From an uncultured Oscillospiraceae bacterium (GTDB lineage Bacteria > Bacillota > Clostridia > Oscillospirales > Oscillospiraceae): a stretch of DNA of 48,219 bases. The stretch spans positions 1-48,219 of the forward strand of contig CATNCS010000011.1 of the NCBI GenBank assembly GCA_950097245.1, in the 5' to 3' direction. The notes under the pieces are model-generated. The model was not told where the DNA came from. It saw nothing but the letters and a program-made list of their open reading frames with translations, and ran no database searches. This document shows, piece by piece, positions 23,950 through 32,087 of the stretch. The translations under genes and the position numbers were made by a program. Position 1 is the first letter of the stretch, and each line of letters starts with the position of its first letter.

Positions 23950-23987
23950 ATAAAAAATCCCTGAAGCCGCCGGGCCTCAGGGATTTT
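23950..23987 (-). terminator. Terminator of the 5-oxoproline operon
   Basis: On the minus strand AAAATCCCTGA / TCAGGGATTTT with a GC-rich loop and a final T run, 13 bases after the last gene of the operon. It also has an A run on the other side. Confidence 0.75.
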
Positions 23988-24000
23988 CGACAATAAGCGG

Positions 24001-24831
24001 TCAGTTTCCGGCCGCCTGCTTTTTGGCCTCCAGGTAGTCGTTGAGCTCGGTGTTCAGCACGTCGGCGATGAACATGTGACCGGGGGCGTGGGTAATCACA
24101 ATGGGGGGCCTGGCGTTCTCCACAGCGGCCTGGGGGGTGACGCCGCAGGGCCAGAAGACGGTAATCTCCCCGGGGTAGATGTCCACCGCCTCGCCGTAGT
24201 CGGGCTTCATCACGTCGGCCACCCCCACCTCCGCCGGGTCGCCCATATGGACAGGAGCCCCGTGGACGTTGGGCATCTTCACGGTGATGTCATAGGCCTT
24301 CTTGGCGTTCTCCGGGGTCATAGGCCGCATGGAGCACACCATGGGGCCCTCAAAGGGGCCGGCCTTCACCGTCTGGATGTTGGTCTTGTACATGGGCACG
24401 TTGCGGCCCTGGGCGATGTGGCGCACCTCGATGCCCTCCCGGATCAGGGCCTCCTCGAAGGAGAAGGAGCAGCCGATGAGGAAGCCCACATAGCCCTCCT
24501 TCCAGTACTCGGTGGCGTCGGTGAGCTCCTTGGTGAACACGCCGTTCTCATACACCCGGTAGCGGGGGATGTCGGAGCAGATGTTGCCCCCCTCCCCCAT
24601 GGCGTGGGTGTCCGGGGTGCCCTTGATGATCTCTAAAATGGGGCAGGGGAAGGGGTTGAGCTTGGCGTACTCCTCAAAATCGGCGGCATACTCCGGGGGC
24701 AGGATGACCAGGTTGGCCTGAGCGTAGCCCCGGCACATGCCGGCGGTGGGGAAGTCGATGACGCCCTCCCGGATGAGCTTGCGGACCTCAGACGGCTTCA
24801 TGTCGATGTAGGGGGTAATGTCAAATGCCAT
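24001..24831 (-). CDS. DUF1445 / YcsI-like putative hydro-lyase
   Basis: A 276-residue protein of the YcsI/D-glutamate cyclase-like family. Marks are TAGMCRGYAQANLVILP near residues 30-46, DIPRYRVYENG, GCSFSFEEAL, and FWPCGVTPQAA near the C-terminus. The ATG at 24831 has GAGGAGGAAC before it; the five codons upstream lack a ribosome site. In B. subtilis ycsI lies in the same operon as the 5-oxoprolinase genes. A role next to glutamate/5-oxoproline chemistry is likely, but the reaction is not established here. Last gene of the operon. Confidence 0.85.
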   Translation of the reverse strand: MAFDITPYIDMKPSEVRKLIREGVIDFPTAGMCRGYAQANLVILPPEYAADFEEYAKLNPFPCPILEIIKGTPDTHAMGEGGNICSDIPRYRVYENGVFTKELTDATEYWKEGYVGFLIGCSFSFEEALIREGIEVRHIAQGRNVPMYKTNIQTVKAGPFEGPMVCSMRPMTPENAKKAYDITVKMPNVHGAPVHMGDPAEVGVADVMKPDYGEAVDIYPGEITVFWPCGVTPQAAVENARPPIVITHAPGHMFIADVLNTELNDYLEAKKQAAGN

Positions 24832-24851
24832 GATGTTCCTCCTCATTTTCT

Positions 24852-24930
24852 TGTAGGGGCGGATATTATCTGCCCGCAGGATACCACCTGTGTCGAAGCA
24901 GAGGCGGGCGGGTAATACCCGCCCCTGCAG
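24852..24930. repeat. TGTAGGGG-type hairpin-pair repeat, site e
   Basis: TGTAGGGGCGGATATTATCT then GCCCG, and GGGCGGGTAATACCCGCCCC then TGCA. It lies between pxpC and the DUF1445 gene. Confidence 0.7.
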
Positions 24931-24949
24931 AGATGGTAATCAGCATGCT

Positions 24950-25891
24950 TTACGCGTTGATTTTGCTCAGCGCCTTCAAAGCGGCCCGCTGGGCCAGCAG
25001 CAGGCCCTGGGCGTACTCCACCGGCACCCTGACAAACTGCACCTTGTCCCCCGCCTTCAGCTGGGCCAGGGTGCGGAAGTCGGCGGTGATGACGGTGGCA
25101 ATTTTGGTGTAGCCGCCGGTGGTCTGCCGGTCGCCCAGCATGATGATGGGGGTGCCGGCGGAGGGCACCTGGATGGCGCCGAAGGCGATGCCGTCAGAGA
25201 TAATGTCGCCACCCTCCTTGTGGGCAATCACGGGGCCGTCCAGGCGGCAGCCCATGCGGTCAAACTCGGGGGTGACGGTGTAGGTGCCGCTGAGGAAGGT
25301 GTCGATTCCGGCGTCGGTGAAGTAGTCGTCCTGGGGGCCCATCACCACCCGGAGGGTATACACCGGCTTGGGGGCGAACTCGGGCCTGAGCACCCGGTCC
25401 TCCATCCGCTTGAGGGTCTCCACAGGGGCCCGGAAGCCGATTTGGTCCCCCTTCTCCAGCTTGCGGCCCTGATAGCCGCCGATCTTGGCCTTCATGTAGG
25501 TGGACCGGCTGCCCATGGTGAGGGGGATATCCAGCCCGCCGGCAAAGGCGATAAAGGCCCGGCAGCCCGCCTTGGGGGCGGTAAACTTCAGCACCTGGCC
25601 CGCCTTGACGGCCACCGCCTGATAGCCGGGGACGGGTTTGCCGTCCAGCGTGGGGCCCAGGTCGCCGCCGGTGATGGCAATCACATTCGCCTTGTCAAAC
25701 TGGAGCTGGGGGCCCATCATGGTGCACTCCAGCACCGCCTCCCCCTGGTCGTTGCCGGCCAGGATGTTGGCCAGAGCGGCGGACCGGGGGTCCATCACCC
25801 CGGACACCGACACGCCGAACTGCTGATAGCCCACGCGGCCCTGGTCCTGGACGGTGGTGAGCAGGCCGGGGTTCAATACGGTGATACTCAT
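24950..25891 (-). CDS. pxpC: 5-oxoprolinase subunit C (KipA-like)
   Basis: A 313-residue protein of the biotin-dependent carboxyltransferase-like/KipA family. Family marks: VLNPGLLTTVQDQGRVGYQQ at residues 4-23, GVSVSGVMDPRSAALAN, AGGLDIPLTMGSRSTY and the late GAIQVPSAGTPIIMLGDRQT. With PxpA and PxpB it opens 5-oxoproline to glutamate using ATP. The ATG overlaps the pxpB stop (ATGA), and complete length indicates an intact gene. Confidence 0.92.
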   Translation of the reverse strand: MSITVLNPGLLTTVQDQGRVGYQQFGVSVSGVMDPRSAALANILAGNDQGEAVLECTMMGPQLQFDKANVIAITGGDLGPTLDGKPVPGYQAVAVKAGQVLKFTAPKAGCRAFIAFAGGLDIPLTMGSRSTYMKAKIGGYQGRKLEKGDQIGFRAPVETLKRMEDRVLRPEFAPKPVYTLRVVMGPQDDYFTDAGIDTFLSGTYTVTPEFDRMGCRLDGPVIAHKEGGDIISDGIAFGAIQVPSAGTPIIMLGDRQTTGGYTKIATVITADFRTLAQLKAGDKVQFVRVPVEYAQGLLLAQRAALKALSKINA

Positions 25892-26628
25892 TTTCCGCCC
25901 TCCTTCCTGGGGTGACGCTTGACCTGATAGCCCTCCGCCGCTTCCTGGGCGGCGATCTTGTCAAACTCCGCCTGGTCGATGGCGTAGAACTTGATATACT
26001 GGCCCGCCTGGGGCAGGATGGGGGTCTCGCGATTGGCGTCGTACATCCGCACGGGGGTGCGGCCGATGAGCTGCCAGCCGCCGGGGGAGTCGATGGGGTA
26101 CACGCCGGTCTGAGAGCCGGCGATGCCCACCGAGCCGGCGGGAATCTTCACCCGGGGGGTCTTGAGCCGGGGGGTAGCGATGGCCTCGTCCATGCCGCCC
26201 AGGTAGGTGAAGCCGGGGGTGAAGCCCAGCATGTAGATCAGGTACTCGGTGGAAGTGTGGATTTTGATGACCTCCTCCTCCGTCTTGCCCGCGTGCTCGG
26301 CTACAAATTTCAGGTCGGGGCCCATCTCCTCCCCGCCGTAGAGGACGGGAATCTCCAGCCCCTCGCTGGGGGGAATTTCCACCTTGTCCAGCTGGCCCAG
26401 CAGGTCTTTCAGCTTGTCCATCAGGGGGGCGCAGCGGATGACCTCCGGGTCGTAGTGGACCATGAGGGAGCGGTAGGTGGGCACCGTCTCCACGATGCCG
26501 GGGATGTCGCTGCTGCTCAGGGCGATGTTGAAGGCGCGGATCTGGGCGTTGACAGGCTCGCTGATCTCGTTGCCAAACTCCACGCACACCGAGGTATCGC
26601 CCGTCAGCAGAAATCTGACGTCTGCCAT
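25888..26628 (-). CDS. pxpB: 5-oxoprolinase subunit B (KipI-like)
   Basis: A 246-residue protein with the KipI/allophanate-hydrolase subunit 1 fold: GDTSVCVEFGNEI at residues 9-21, then EIPVLYGGEEMGPDL, MLGFTPGFTYLGGMD near 133-147 and GSVGIAGSQTGVYPIDSPGG. It forms a complex with PxpC. In B. subtilis KipI also inhibits the sporulation kinase KinA; this is known for that homologue only and cannot be read from the sequence here. Confidence 0.92.
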   Translation of the reverse strand: MADVRFLLTGDTSVCVEFGNEISEPVNAQIRAFNIALSSSDIPGIVETVPTYRSLMVHYDPEVIRCAPLMDKLKDLLGQLDKVEIPPSEGLEIPVLYGGEEMGPDLKFVAEHAGKTEEEVIKIHTSTEYLIYMLGFTPGFTYLGGMDEAIATPRLKTPRVKIPAGSVGIAGSQTGVYPIDSPGGWQLIGRTPVRMYDANRETPILPQAGQYIKFYAIDQAEFDKIAAQEAAEGYQVKRHPRKEGGK

Positions 26629-26699
26629 AGAATAGCTCCTTTCGCGGCTTCAGGGCAGGCCCGGGAAGACCTGGCCCTGCCCTGAAGGGGAGTTTTTAT

Positions 26700-27965
26700 T
26701 TACTTGAAGAGATTCAGAATGTTGGGGACGGACTGCACGCCGGAGTACAGGGCGATGGCCACCACAACAACGCCCGGAATAATCATCCACATGGGGTGGT
26801 TGTAGTTCTCGCCCACAATCCGCTTGCTGCGGCTGGCAATGAGCATCACGCCCAGGGTGATGGGCAGGATCAGGCCGTTGAAGGCGCCGGCGACGATGAG
26901 CAGCTGGGCGGCGTTGCCCACGATGACCATCATCAGGGTGGAGAAGGCGATAAAGCCGATGACGCACTGGCGCTCATACTTGGCGATCACGGGGTGGAGC
27001 GTCTTCAGGAAGGAGACGGAGGTGAAGGCCGCGCCCACCACGGAGGAGACGCCCGCGGAGAACAGGCACAGGCCGAACAGCCGGTAGCCCAGGTCGCCGG
27101 CGGCCAGACGGAAGGCCTCGGCGGCGGGGTTGCCGCCCTTGGCGGCGTCGGTGATGATCTGAGCGTTCTCGGCCACCCAGGTGGTGCCCACGGTGCAGGT
27201 GCCCAGCACGGCCAGGAACAGCAGAATACGCACCAGGCCGGAGGTGCCGCACCCCTGAACCACGCTGCGGCGGACATGGCCCACGTTCTCGGGGCCGGAG
27301 ATGCCGGCGTCCAGCAGGCGGTGGGCTCCGGAGAAGGCGATATAGCCGCCGCAGGAACCGCCCAGGATGGTGGTCAGGGCGGTGAACATGCCGGTATCGG
27401 TATCCAGCAGCTTGTCAAAGCTGCCCAGGCCCTTGACGACCTCGCCCATGGGGGGCTGGGACTTGACGGCCACCACCAGCACGGTGAGGAGGATGACGGC
27501 GGCCAGCACGGTGGCCACCTTGTCCATAATGGTCTTGGCGTTCTTGTTCACAAAAATGATGATGCCCAGACAGCCGGCAATCACAGCGCCGACCTTCTGG
27601 TTCAGGCCGAACATGGCGTTGAAGCCCAGGGCCACGCCGCCCACATTGCCCACGTTGAAGGCCAGGCCGCCGATGGCCACCAGAATGGCGATAACCACGC
27701 CCAGGCCGGGCAGCAACTTGTTGGCCACGTCCTGGGCCCGCATGCCGGACACGGAGACCACGGACCAGATGTTCATCTGGGCGGTGATGTCCATCAGAAT
27801 GACCAGCACGATTACCAGGGCCAGGGCCGCGCCGTGCTGGGCGGTAAAGGTAGAGGTCTGGGTCAGAAAGCCGGGGCCGATGGCGGATGTAGCCATCAGG
27901 AAGGCGGCTCCGAACAGCACGGAGCGGCTGGGCTTCGCGCCACTGTTGGTAAGATTATTGCTCAT
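26700..27965 (-). CDS. NRAMP-superfamily permease without metal-binding motifs (YcsG-like)
   Basis: A 421-residue membrane protein with about 11 helices and NRAMP-type architecture. The first-helix metal motif DPGN is replaced by GPGF at residues 30-33, and the sixth-helix MPH motif by SGAH at 212-215. Those residues bind Mn2+/Fe2+ in true NRAMP proteins, so a metal ion is an unlikely substrate. B. subtilis YcsG occupies the same place in the ycsF operon. Import of 5-oxoproline or a related organic compound is the natural inference. GGAGG precedes the ATG. Confidence 0.85.
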   Translation of the reverse strand: MSNNLTNSGAKPSRSVLFGAAFLMATSAIGPGFLTQTSTFTAQHGAALALVIVLVILMDITAQMNIWSVVSVSGMRAQDVANKLLPGLGVVIAILVAIGGLAFNVGNVGGVALGFNAMFGLNQKVGAVIAGCLGIIIFVNKNAKTIMDKVATVLAAVILLTVLVVAVKSQPPMGEVVKGLGSFDKLLDTDTGMFTALTTILGGSCGGYIAFSGAHRLLDAGISGPENVGHVRRSVVQGCGTSGLVRILLFLAVLGTCTVGTTWVAENAQIITDAAKGGNPAAEAFRLAAGDLGYRLFGLCLFSAGVSSVVGAAFTSVSFLKTLHPVIAKYERQCVIGFIAFSTLMMVIVGNAAQLLIVAGAFNGLILPITLGVMLIASRSKRIVGENYNHPMWMIIPGVVVVAIALYSGVQSVPNILNLFK

Positions 27966-28015
27966 GTAAGTACCTCCAAATAGTCAGTTTTCTCTCCCTT
28001 GTGAAGTTTTGCTAC

Positions 28016-28092
28016 CGCAGGGGCCGCCGCCTTCGGCGGCCCGCCGGAGCAGGGCTTGGAACACGGGGCGGCGAAGGCGCCGCCCCCTACAG
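28016..28092. repeat. TGTAGGGG-type hairpin-pair repeat, site f
   Basis: GGGCCGCCGCCTTCGGCGGCCC hairpin (quoted arms GGGCCGCCG and CGGCGGCCC), then GGGGCGGCG and CGCCGCCCCCTAC. It lies between pxpA and the permease gene. Confidence 0.7.
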
Positions 28093-28100
28093 GGACACCA

Positions 28101-28868
28101 TTACACAATGTCGGCGATGGGGGCGATGGTAACGCCCTCCGCCTCCAGGCGGGCCCGGATGTTCTTGACAAACTCCACCGCAGAGGGGTTGTCGCCGTGG
28201 ACGCAGATGGAGTGGGCGTCGATGGAGACCTCCTCGCCGGTGATGGCGGTGACCTTGCCCTCAGTGACCATGCGGATGGTGCGGGCGATGGCCTCGTCCT
28301 TGTCGTGAATCACCGCGCCGGGCTTGGAGCGGGGCACCAAGGAGCCGTCGGCCTGGTAGGCCCGGTCCGCGAAGACCTCGCTGGCGATCTTCAGTCCCAC
28401 CTGCTTGCCGGCCTCCAGCATCTTGCTGCCGGCCAGACCCAGCAGGATCACGTCCTTGTCCACGCTGGCGATTCCCTCGGCGATGGCCAGGGCCAGGTCC
28501 ATATCCTTGCCGGCCATGTTGTACAGAGCTCCGTGGGGCTTCACGTGCTGGAGCTTCACCCCGTTGGCGGCGGTGAAGGCCAGCAGGGCGCCCATCTGAT
28601 ACTGGATGTAGGCTTTGGCCTCCTTGGGGGAACAGACCATGTTCCGGCGGCCGAAGCCCATCAGGTCGGGGAACCCGGGGTGAGCGCCCACCGCCACGCC
28701 GGCGGCCTTACAGGCGGCCACGGTCTTGTCCATCACCAGCGGGTCGCCGGCGTGATAGCCGCAGGCCACGTTGGCGGAGGACACATGGGCGATGACCGAT
28801 TCGTCCATACCGATGGTATAGGCGCCGAAGCTCTCGCCCAGGTCGCTGTTCAGGTCTACTTTGTACAT
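28101..28868 (-). CDS. pxpA: 5-oxoprolinase subunit A (LamB/YcsF family)
   Basis: A 255-residue protein: [19 protein letters not shown] at residues 4-22, [29 protein letters not shown] and KPHGALYNM, all hallmarks of YcsF/PxpA. It is the catalytic partner of PxpBC in ATP-dependent hydrolysis of 5-oxoproline to glutamate. The ATG at 28868 follows GAAGGAGG; the six codons upstream contain that ribosome site. It is the first gene behind a sigma-54 promoter. Confidence 0.93.
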   Translation of the reverse strand: MYKVDLNSDLGESFGAYTIGMDESVIAHVSSANVACGYHAGDPLVMDKTVAACKAAGVAVGAHPGFPDLMGFGRRNMVCSPKEAKAYIQYQMGALLAFTAANGVKLQHVKPHGALYNMAGKDMDLALAIAEGIASVDKDVILLGLAGSKMLEAGKQVGLKIASEVFADRAYQADGSLVPRSKPGAVIHDKDEAIARTIRMVTEGKVTAITGEEVSIDAHSICVHGDNPSAVEFVKNIRARLEAEGVTIAPIADIV

Positions 28869-28907
28869 AGCAAAGACCTCCTTCAAAAGTTTTCAGCTAT
28901 AATACAG

Positions 28908-28923
28908 AGCAACTTTTGTGCCA
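28908..28923 (-). promoter_or_regulatory. Sigma-54 (-24/-12) promoter of the 5-oxoproline operon
   Basis: On the minus strand the sequence is TGGCACAAAAGTTGCT. It matches the sigma-54 consensus TGGCAC-N5-TTGCT, with exactly ten bases between the GG and GC. Transcription would start near 28897, about 30 bases before the pxpA ATG. Sigma-54 needs an NtrC-type activator, and one is encoded directly upstream. Confidence 0.88.
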
Positions 28924-29009
28924 ACACTGCCGAGTCCAAAAAACTTTATTCAAAATACCGGGCATATCCATTTTTTCAAACTTTTTTCCACTGTTTTTCT
29001 GATACTTTC

Positions 29010-29053
29010 ACAAAAGAAACGCCCCGCCGTGCGATTTTGCACAGCCGGGCGTT
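29010..29053 (-). terminator. Terminator of the symporter-kinase-activator operon
   Basis: On the minus strand a 15-bp stem (AACGCCCGGCTGTGC / GCACGGCGGGGCGTT, one mismatch and one wobble) is followed by TTCTTTT. It separates the regulatory operon from the sigma-54 promoter, so the two operons are transcribed independently. Confidence 0.75.
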
Positions 29054-29073
29054 CAATTTCGCACAGCACTTTG

Positions 29074-30441
29074 CTAAACATCTCCGCTGTTTTCCGCATC
29101 CAGCCGGCGCTTCAGGGTAAAGCGGGTACAGCCCAGCAGCTCCGCCGCTCTGGACAGATTGCCCCCCGACAGCTCCATCGCCCGGTCAATATAGCTCCGC
29201 TCGAAGGCATCCACCTCATGGCGCAGGTCTATCGCGCCCAGCTCCAGGTTGTACATGGGGAAGCTGAGCCCCGAGGCCGGCCTGCGGGGGGACAGCGTCA
29301 GTCCCGTCTCCGCCCCGGTGAGCAGGTCCCCCTTGCTGAACAGGGTGCACCGCTCCATCACATTGCGCAGCTCCCGCACGTTGCCATGCCAGTGGTAGCG
29401 CTCCAGCACGGCCAGAAAATCCGGGTCGATGCCCCGGATGGACTTGTTGAACTTCCGGTTGAAGTGCTCCAGATAGAACTGGCACAGCACAGGGACGTCC
29501 TCCGGCCGCTCCCGCAGGGGCGGGATGCTGATCTGCATCACATTCAGACGGTAGTACAGGTCCTCCCGGAAGCTCCCCTTTCGCACCTCCTCCTCCAGGT
29601 TGCGGTTGGTGGCGGCGGCAATCCGGATATTGACCTCGATGTCCCGCAGGCCGCCTACCCGCTTGAAGGTGCGGTCCTCCAGAAAGGTGAGCAGCTTGGC
29701 CTGCATGACCAGGGGCATCTCGCCGATCTCGTCCAGAAAGACCGTGCCGCCGTTGGCCAGCTCCATCAGGCCCTTCTTGGTCTTGGCCGCGCCGGTAAAG
29801 GCCCCCTTCTCATAGCCGAACAGCTCCGACTCCAGCAGATTGGGGGGAATCGCGCCGCAGTTGATCTTCACCAGGGGCTTGTTCCGGCGGGCGCTGTTGT
29901 CGTGGATGTTGTGGACCACAACCTCCTTGCCCGTGCCGGTCTCGCCGCAGATGAGCAGGTCCACCGTGTCGTTTTCCGCCAGCACCTGGATGTCGCTCCG
30001 GATGCGCTGAATGGCGGGACTGGCCCCCAGCAGGCACCGGGGGCGCAGCTTCATCAGCTCCAGGCTGCGGCGGCTGGTCAGCTGCTCGATCCCCCGCCGG
30101 ATAATCAGATCCACCTCCTCCAGGTCGAAGGGCTTCTGGACATAGTGGCTGACCCCTAGCTTCATGGCCTCCACCGCCTGGGAGACGGAGCCGTAGGCCG
30201 TCATCAGAATCACCTGGACGTCCTCGTCCAGCCGCTTGAAGTCTGAGATATGGTCCAGTCCCGCCTCGTCCCCCAGCCGGTTGTCCAGCAGCACCACATC
30301 CGGGCGAAGGGCCTCGGCCCGCTTCAGACCCTCCTGGATATCTCCGGCGGTGTCCACCTGGTAGCCCAGGTCGGACAGGCCGCTCTCCAGGGTCATACGG
30401 ATCAAAAACTCGTCGTCTACCACCAATACCTTGTATTTCAC
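29074..30441 (-). CDS. Sigma-54-dependent response regulator (NtrC family)
   Basis: A 455-residue activator with three domains. The receiver (1-120) has D53 (VVLLDNRLGD) and K103. The AAA+ domain (about 140-375) has Walker A GETGTGKE at 166-173, the sigma-54 contact loop GAFTGA at 213-218, and Walker B GGTVFLDEIGEMP. The C-terminal Fis-type helix-turn-helix (about 410-450) includes LSRAAELLGCTRFTLKRRL. It remodels sigma-54 polymerase to open promoters. Its start overlaps the kinase stop (ATGA). The 5-oxoproline operon next door is its probable target. Confidence 0.95.
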   Translation of the reverse strand: MKYKVLVVDDEFLIRMTLESGLSDLGYQVDTAGDIQEGLKRAEALRPDVVLLDNRLGDEAGLDHISDFKRLDEDVQVILMTAYGSVSQAVEAMKLGVSHYVQKPFDLEEVDLIIRRGIEQLTSRRSLELMKLRPRCLLGASPAIQRIRSDIQVLAENDTVDLLICGETGTGKEVVVHNIHDNSARRNKPLVKINCGAIPPNLLESELFGYEKGAFTGAAKTKKGLMELANGGTVFLDEIGEMPLVMQAKLLTFLEDRTFKRVGGLRDIEVNIRIAAATNRNLEEEVRKGSFREDLYYRLNVMQISIPPLRERPEDVPVLCQFYLEHFNRKFNKSIRGIDPDFLAVLERYHWHGNVRELRNVMERCTLFSKGDLLTGAETGLTLSPRRPASGLSFPMYNLELGAIDLRHEVDAFERSYIDRAMELSGGNLSRAAELLGCTRFTLKRRLDAENSGDV

Positions 30442-32087
30442 AATGCTCCTCCTGTCCCGTGGAAGGTCAAAATTGCCTCAGTCCCCTTTCCGGGGACGCT
30501 GTGAATGTTCAGGCTTCCGCCGTTTTGCCCCAGCAGCCGCCGGACGATGGACAGCCCCAGCCCGCCGTCCTCCCCGTTCAAGGCCCGCTCCAGCGTCTGG
30601 GGGGACATGCCCGTCCCGCTGTCTGACACGGTGACCGACACAGCGTCCTGAACCGCCCGGCCCGCCAGCGTCACCCTGCCCCCGTCAGGCATGGCCTTGA
30701 TGCTGTTGTTGATGAGGTTGATGAGCATCTGCCGCAGCTCCTGCTCGTCGGCAAAGAGCCACAGCGCGCCCTCCATCTCCACAGACAGGGTGATGCCCTT
30801 GTTCTCCATCACCTTGAAGTACAGCATCATCAGCTCGTCGCACAGGGCGTTCAGGCTGACGGTGGTCTTTTCGCTCTCCCGCTTCCGGGAGAGATTGAGC
30901 AGGTTTTCAATCAGCAGGTTGACCCGGTCCACCTCCTTGACCATCTCCCGGCACAGCAGGATGTCCCGCTCCTCAGACAGCTTGCGCCCCACCACCTGGA
31001 GCCCGGCCCGGATGCCGGCCAGGGGGTTGCGGGCCTCGTGGGCCACATCGGCGGCCAGCTGGCCGGTATAGGCCAGCTTCTCGTCCCGGCTGATCTTCTC
31101 CTCCATGTGCTTCTTATAGGTCACGTCGTCGATGGTGCACAGGGTCCCCCAGCTGGAGCCGTCCTGGTTGCGCAGCCTCCAGGCCCCGAACTCATAGTCC
31201 CGGACCTTCCCCTCGCTGTCCCGCATGCGGGCGGGGGCGGGCAGCACCTCGTCCCGCTGGACCATCTCGGCCAGCAGCTCCCTCAGGTCCCGCCCCAGGC
31301 TGTCCCGCTCCCCCTCCAGGCCGAGCATGGCATCGGCCCGGACGTTTTGAAAGATAACCCGGTTCTCCTGGTCATACACCACCACTCCCAGGGGAAGGTT
31401 CTCCACAATGCTCTCGTTCAGGGCCTTAACCCGGGTCAGCTCCCGGGTGTAGCCCCGCAGGCTCTCCATCATGGACTGGAAGGCCGCGGCCAGCTGGCCC
31501 GTCTCGTCCCGGCGGCGGGTGTACTCCACTGCCAGGTCCTCCGCCCGGTCCGGGGTCCGGCTGACCCGGGTGCACACCTCGCTGAGCTGGCGCAGGGGGG
31601 CGGAGATGTTGTTGGCAATGAGCACGCTGGCCTGAACAATAATCAGCAGCATGGCAATGGCGGCCAGGATCATATACCGCTGCTCCTCAATAAACTCCGC
31701 CCGCAGCTGCCGCTGATCCAGGCAGTACAGCACCCGCCAGTTCAGCCGGTTGGAGGTGCTGTCCTCCAGCACCAGCTCCTCGTCCCCCGGGGTCCTGCGG
31801 CCAAACAGCAGCTGCCCGTCGGAGTCGTAGAGAAACAGGCTGTCCCCCCGGTAGGTCCGCTCGTATTTTTCCAGCAGATCGCCGGGATTCAGCCAGTAGT
31901 TCCCCGCGTCAATGTCGGAGTTGATGTAGGCCGCCAGCGCCTTGGCGTTCACCGACTCCGTCTCAATCTTCACCTCATATTCCGTCTGGTACAGAATATA
32001 GCAGAAGCAGACCACGGTAATCAGGCTGATGCAGACAAAGGGGGCCAGAATTTTATTTTCGATGGTGACCTTCAGCTGCCGTCTCAT
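30438..32087 (-). CDS. Membrane sensor histidine kinase (NtrB-like)
   Basis: A 549-residue kinase. Transmembrane helices at about 12-33 and 139-158 enclose an extracellular sensor region of about 105 residues. Then come a HAMP domain (about 160-215), a PAS domain (about 222-330), the H-box DVAHEARNPLAGIR with H350, and a HATPase domain with N-box NLINNSIKAM, DSGTGM and GGLGLSI. It should phosphorylate D53 of the downstream activator. ATGA overlaps join it to both neighbours, so symporter, kinase and regulator are made together. The signal is unknown. Confidence 0.94.
   Translation of the reverse strand: MRRQLKVTIENKILAPFVCISLITVVCFCYILYQTEYEVKIETESVNAKALAAYINSDIDAGNYWLNPGDLLEKYERTYRGDSLFLYDSDGQLLFGRRTPGDEELVLEDSTSNRLNWRVLYCLDQRQLRAEFIEEQRYMILAAIAMLLIIVQASVLIANNISAPLRQLSEVCTRVSRTPDRAEDLAVEYTRRRDETGQLAAAFQSMMESLRGYTRELTRVKALNESIVENLPLGVVVYDQENRVIFQNVRADAMLGLEGERDSLGRDLRELLAEMVQRDEVLPAPARMRDSEGKVRDYEFGAWRLRNQDGSSWGTLCTIDDVTYKKHMEEKISRDEKLAYTGQLAADVAHEARNPLAGIRAGLQVVGRKLSEERDILLCREMVKEVDRVNLLIENLLNLSRKRESEKTTVSLNALCDELMMLYFKVMENKGITLSVEMEGALWLFADEQELRQMLINLINNSIKAMPDGGRVTLAGRAVQDAVSVTVSDSGTGMSPQTLERALNGEDGGLGLSIVRRLLGQNGGSLNIHSVPGKGTEAILTFHGTGGAL

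Noticed and set aside
29034-29067. Direct repeats ATTT(T/C)GCACAGC spaced 22 bases apart, as activator binding sites for the sigma-54 promoter
   Set aside because: The first copy overlaps an arm of the terminator hairpin at 29010-29053, which explains it. Spacing of two helical turns is suggestive, but I cannot separate the two explanations. The true enhancer sites remain unidentified.
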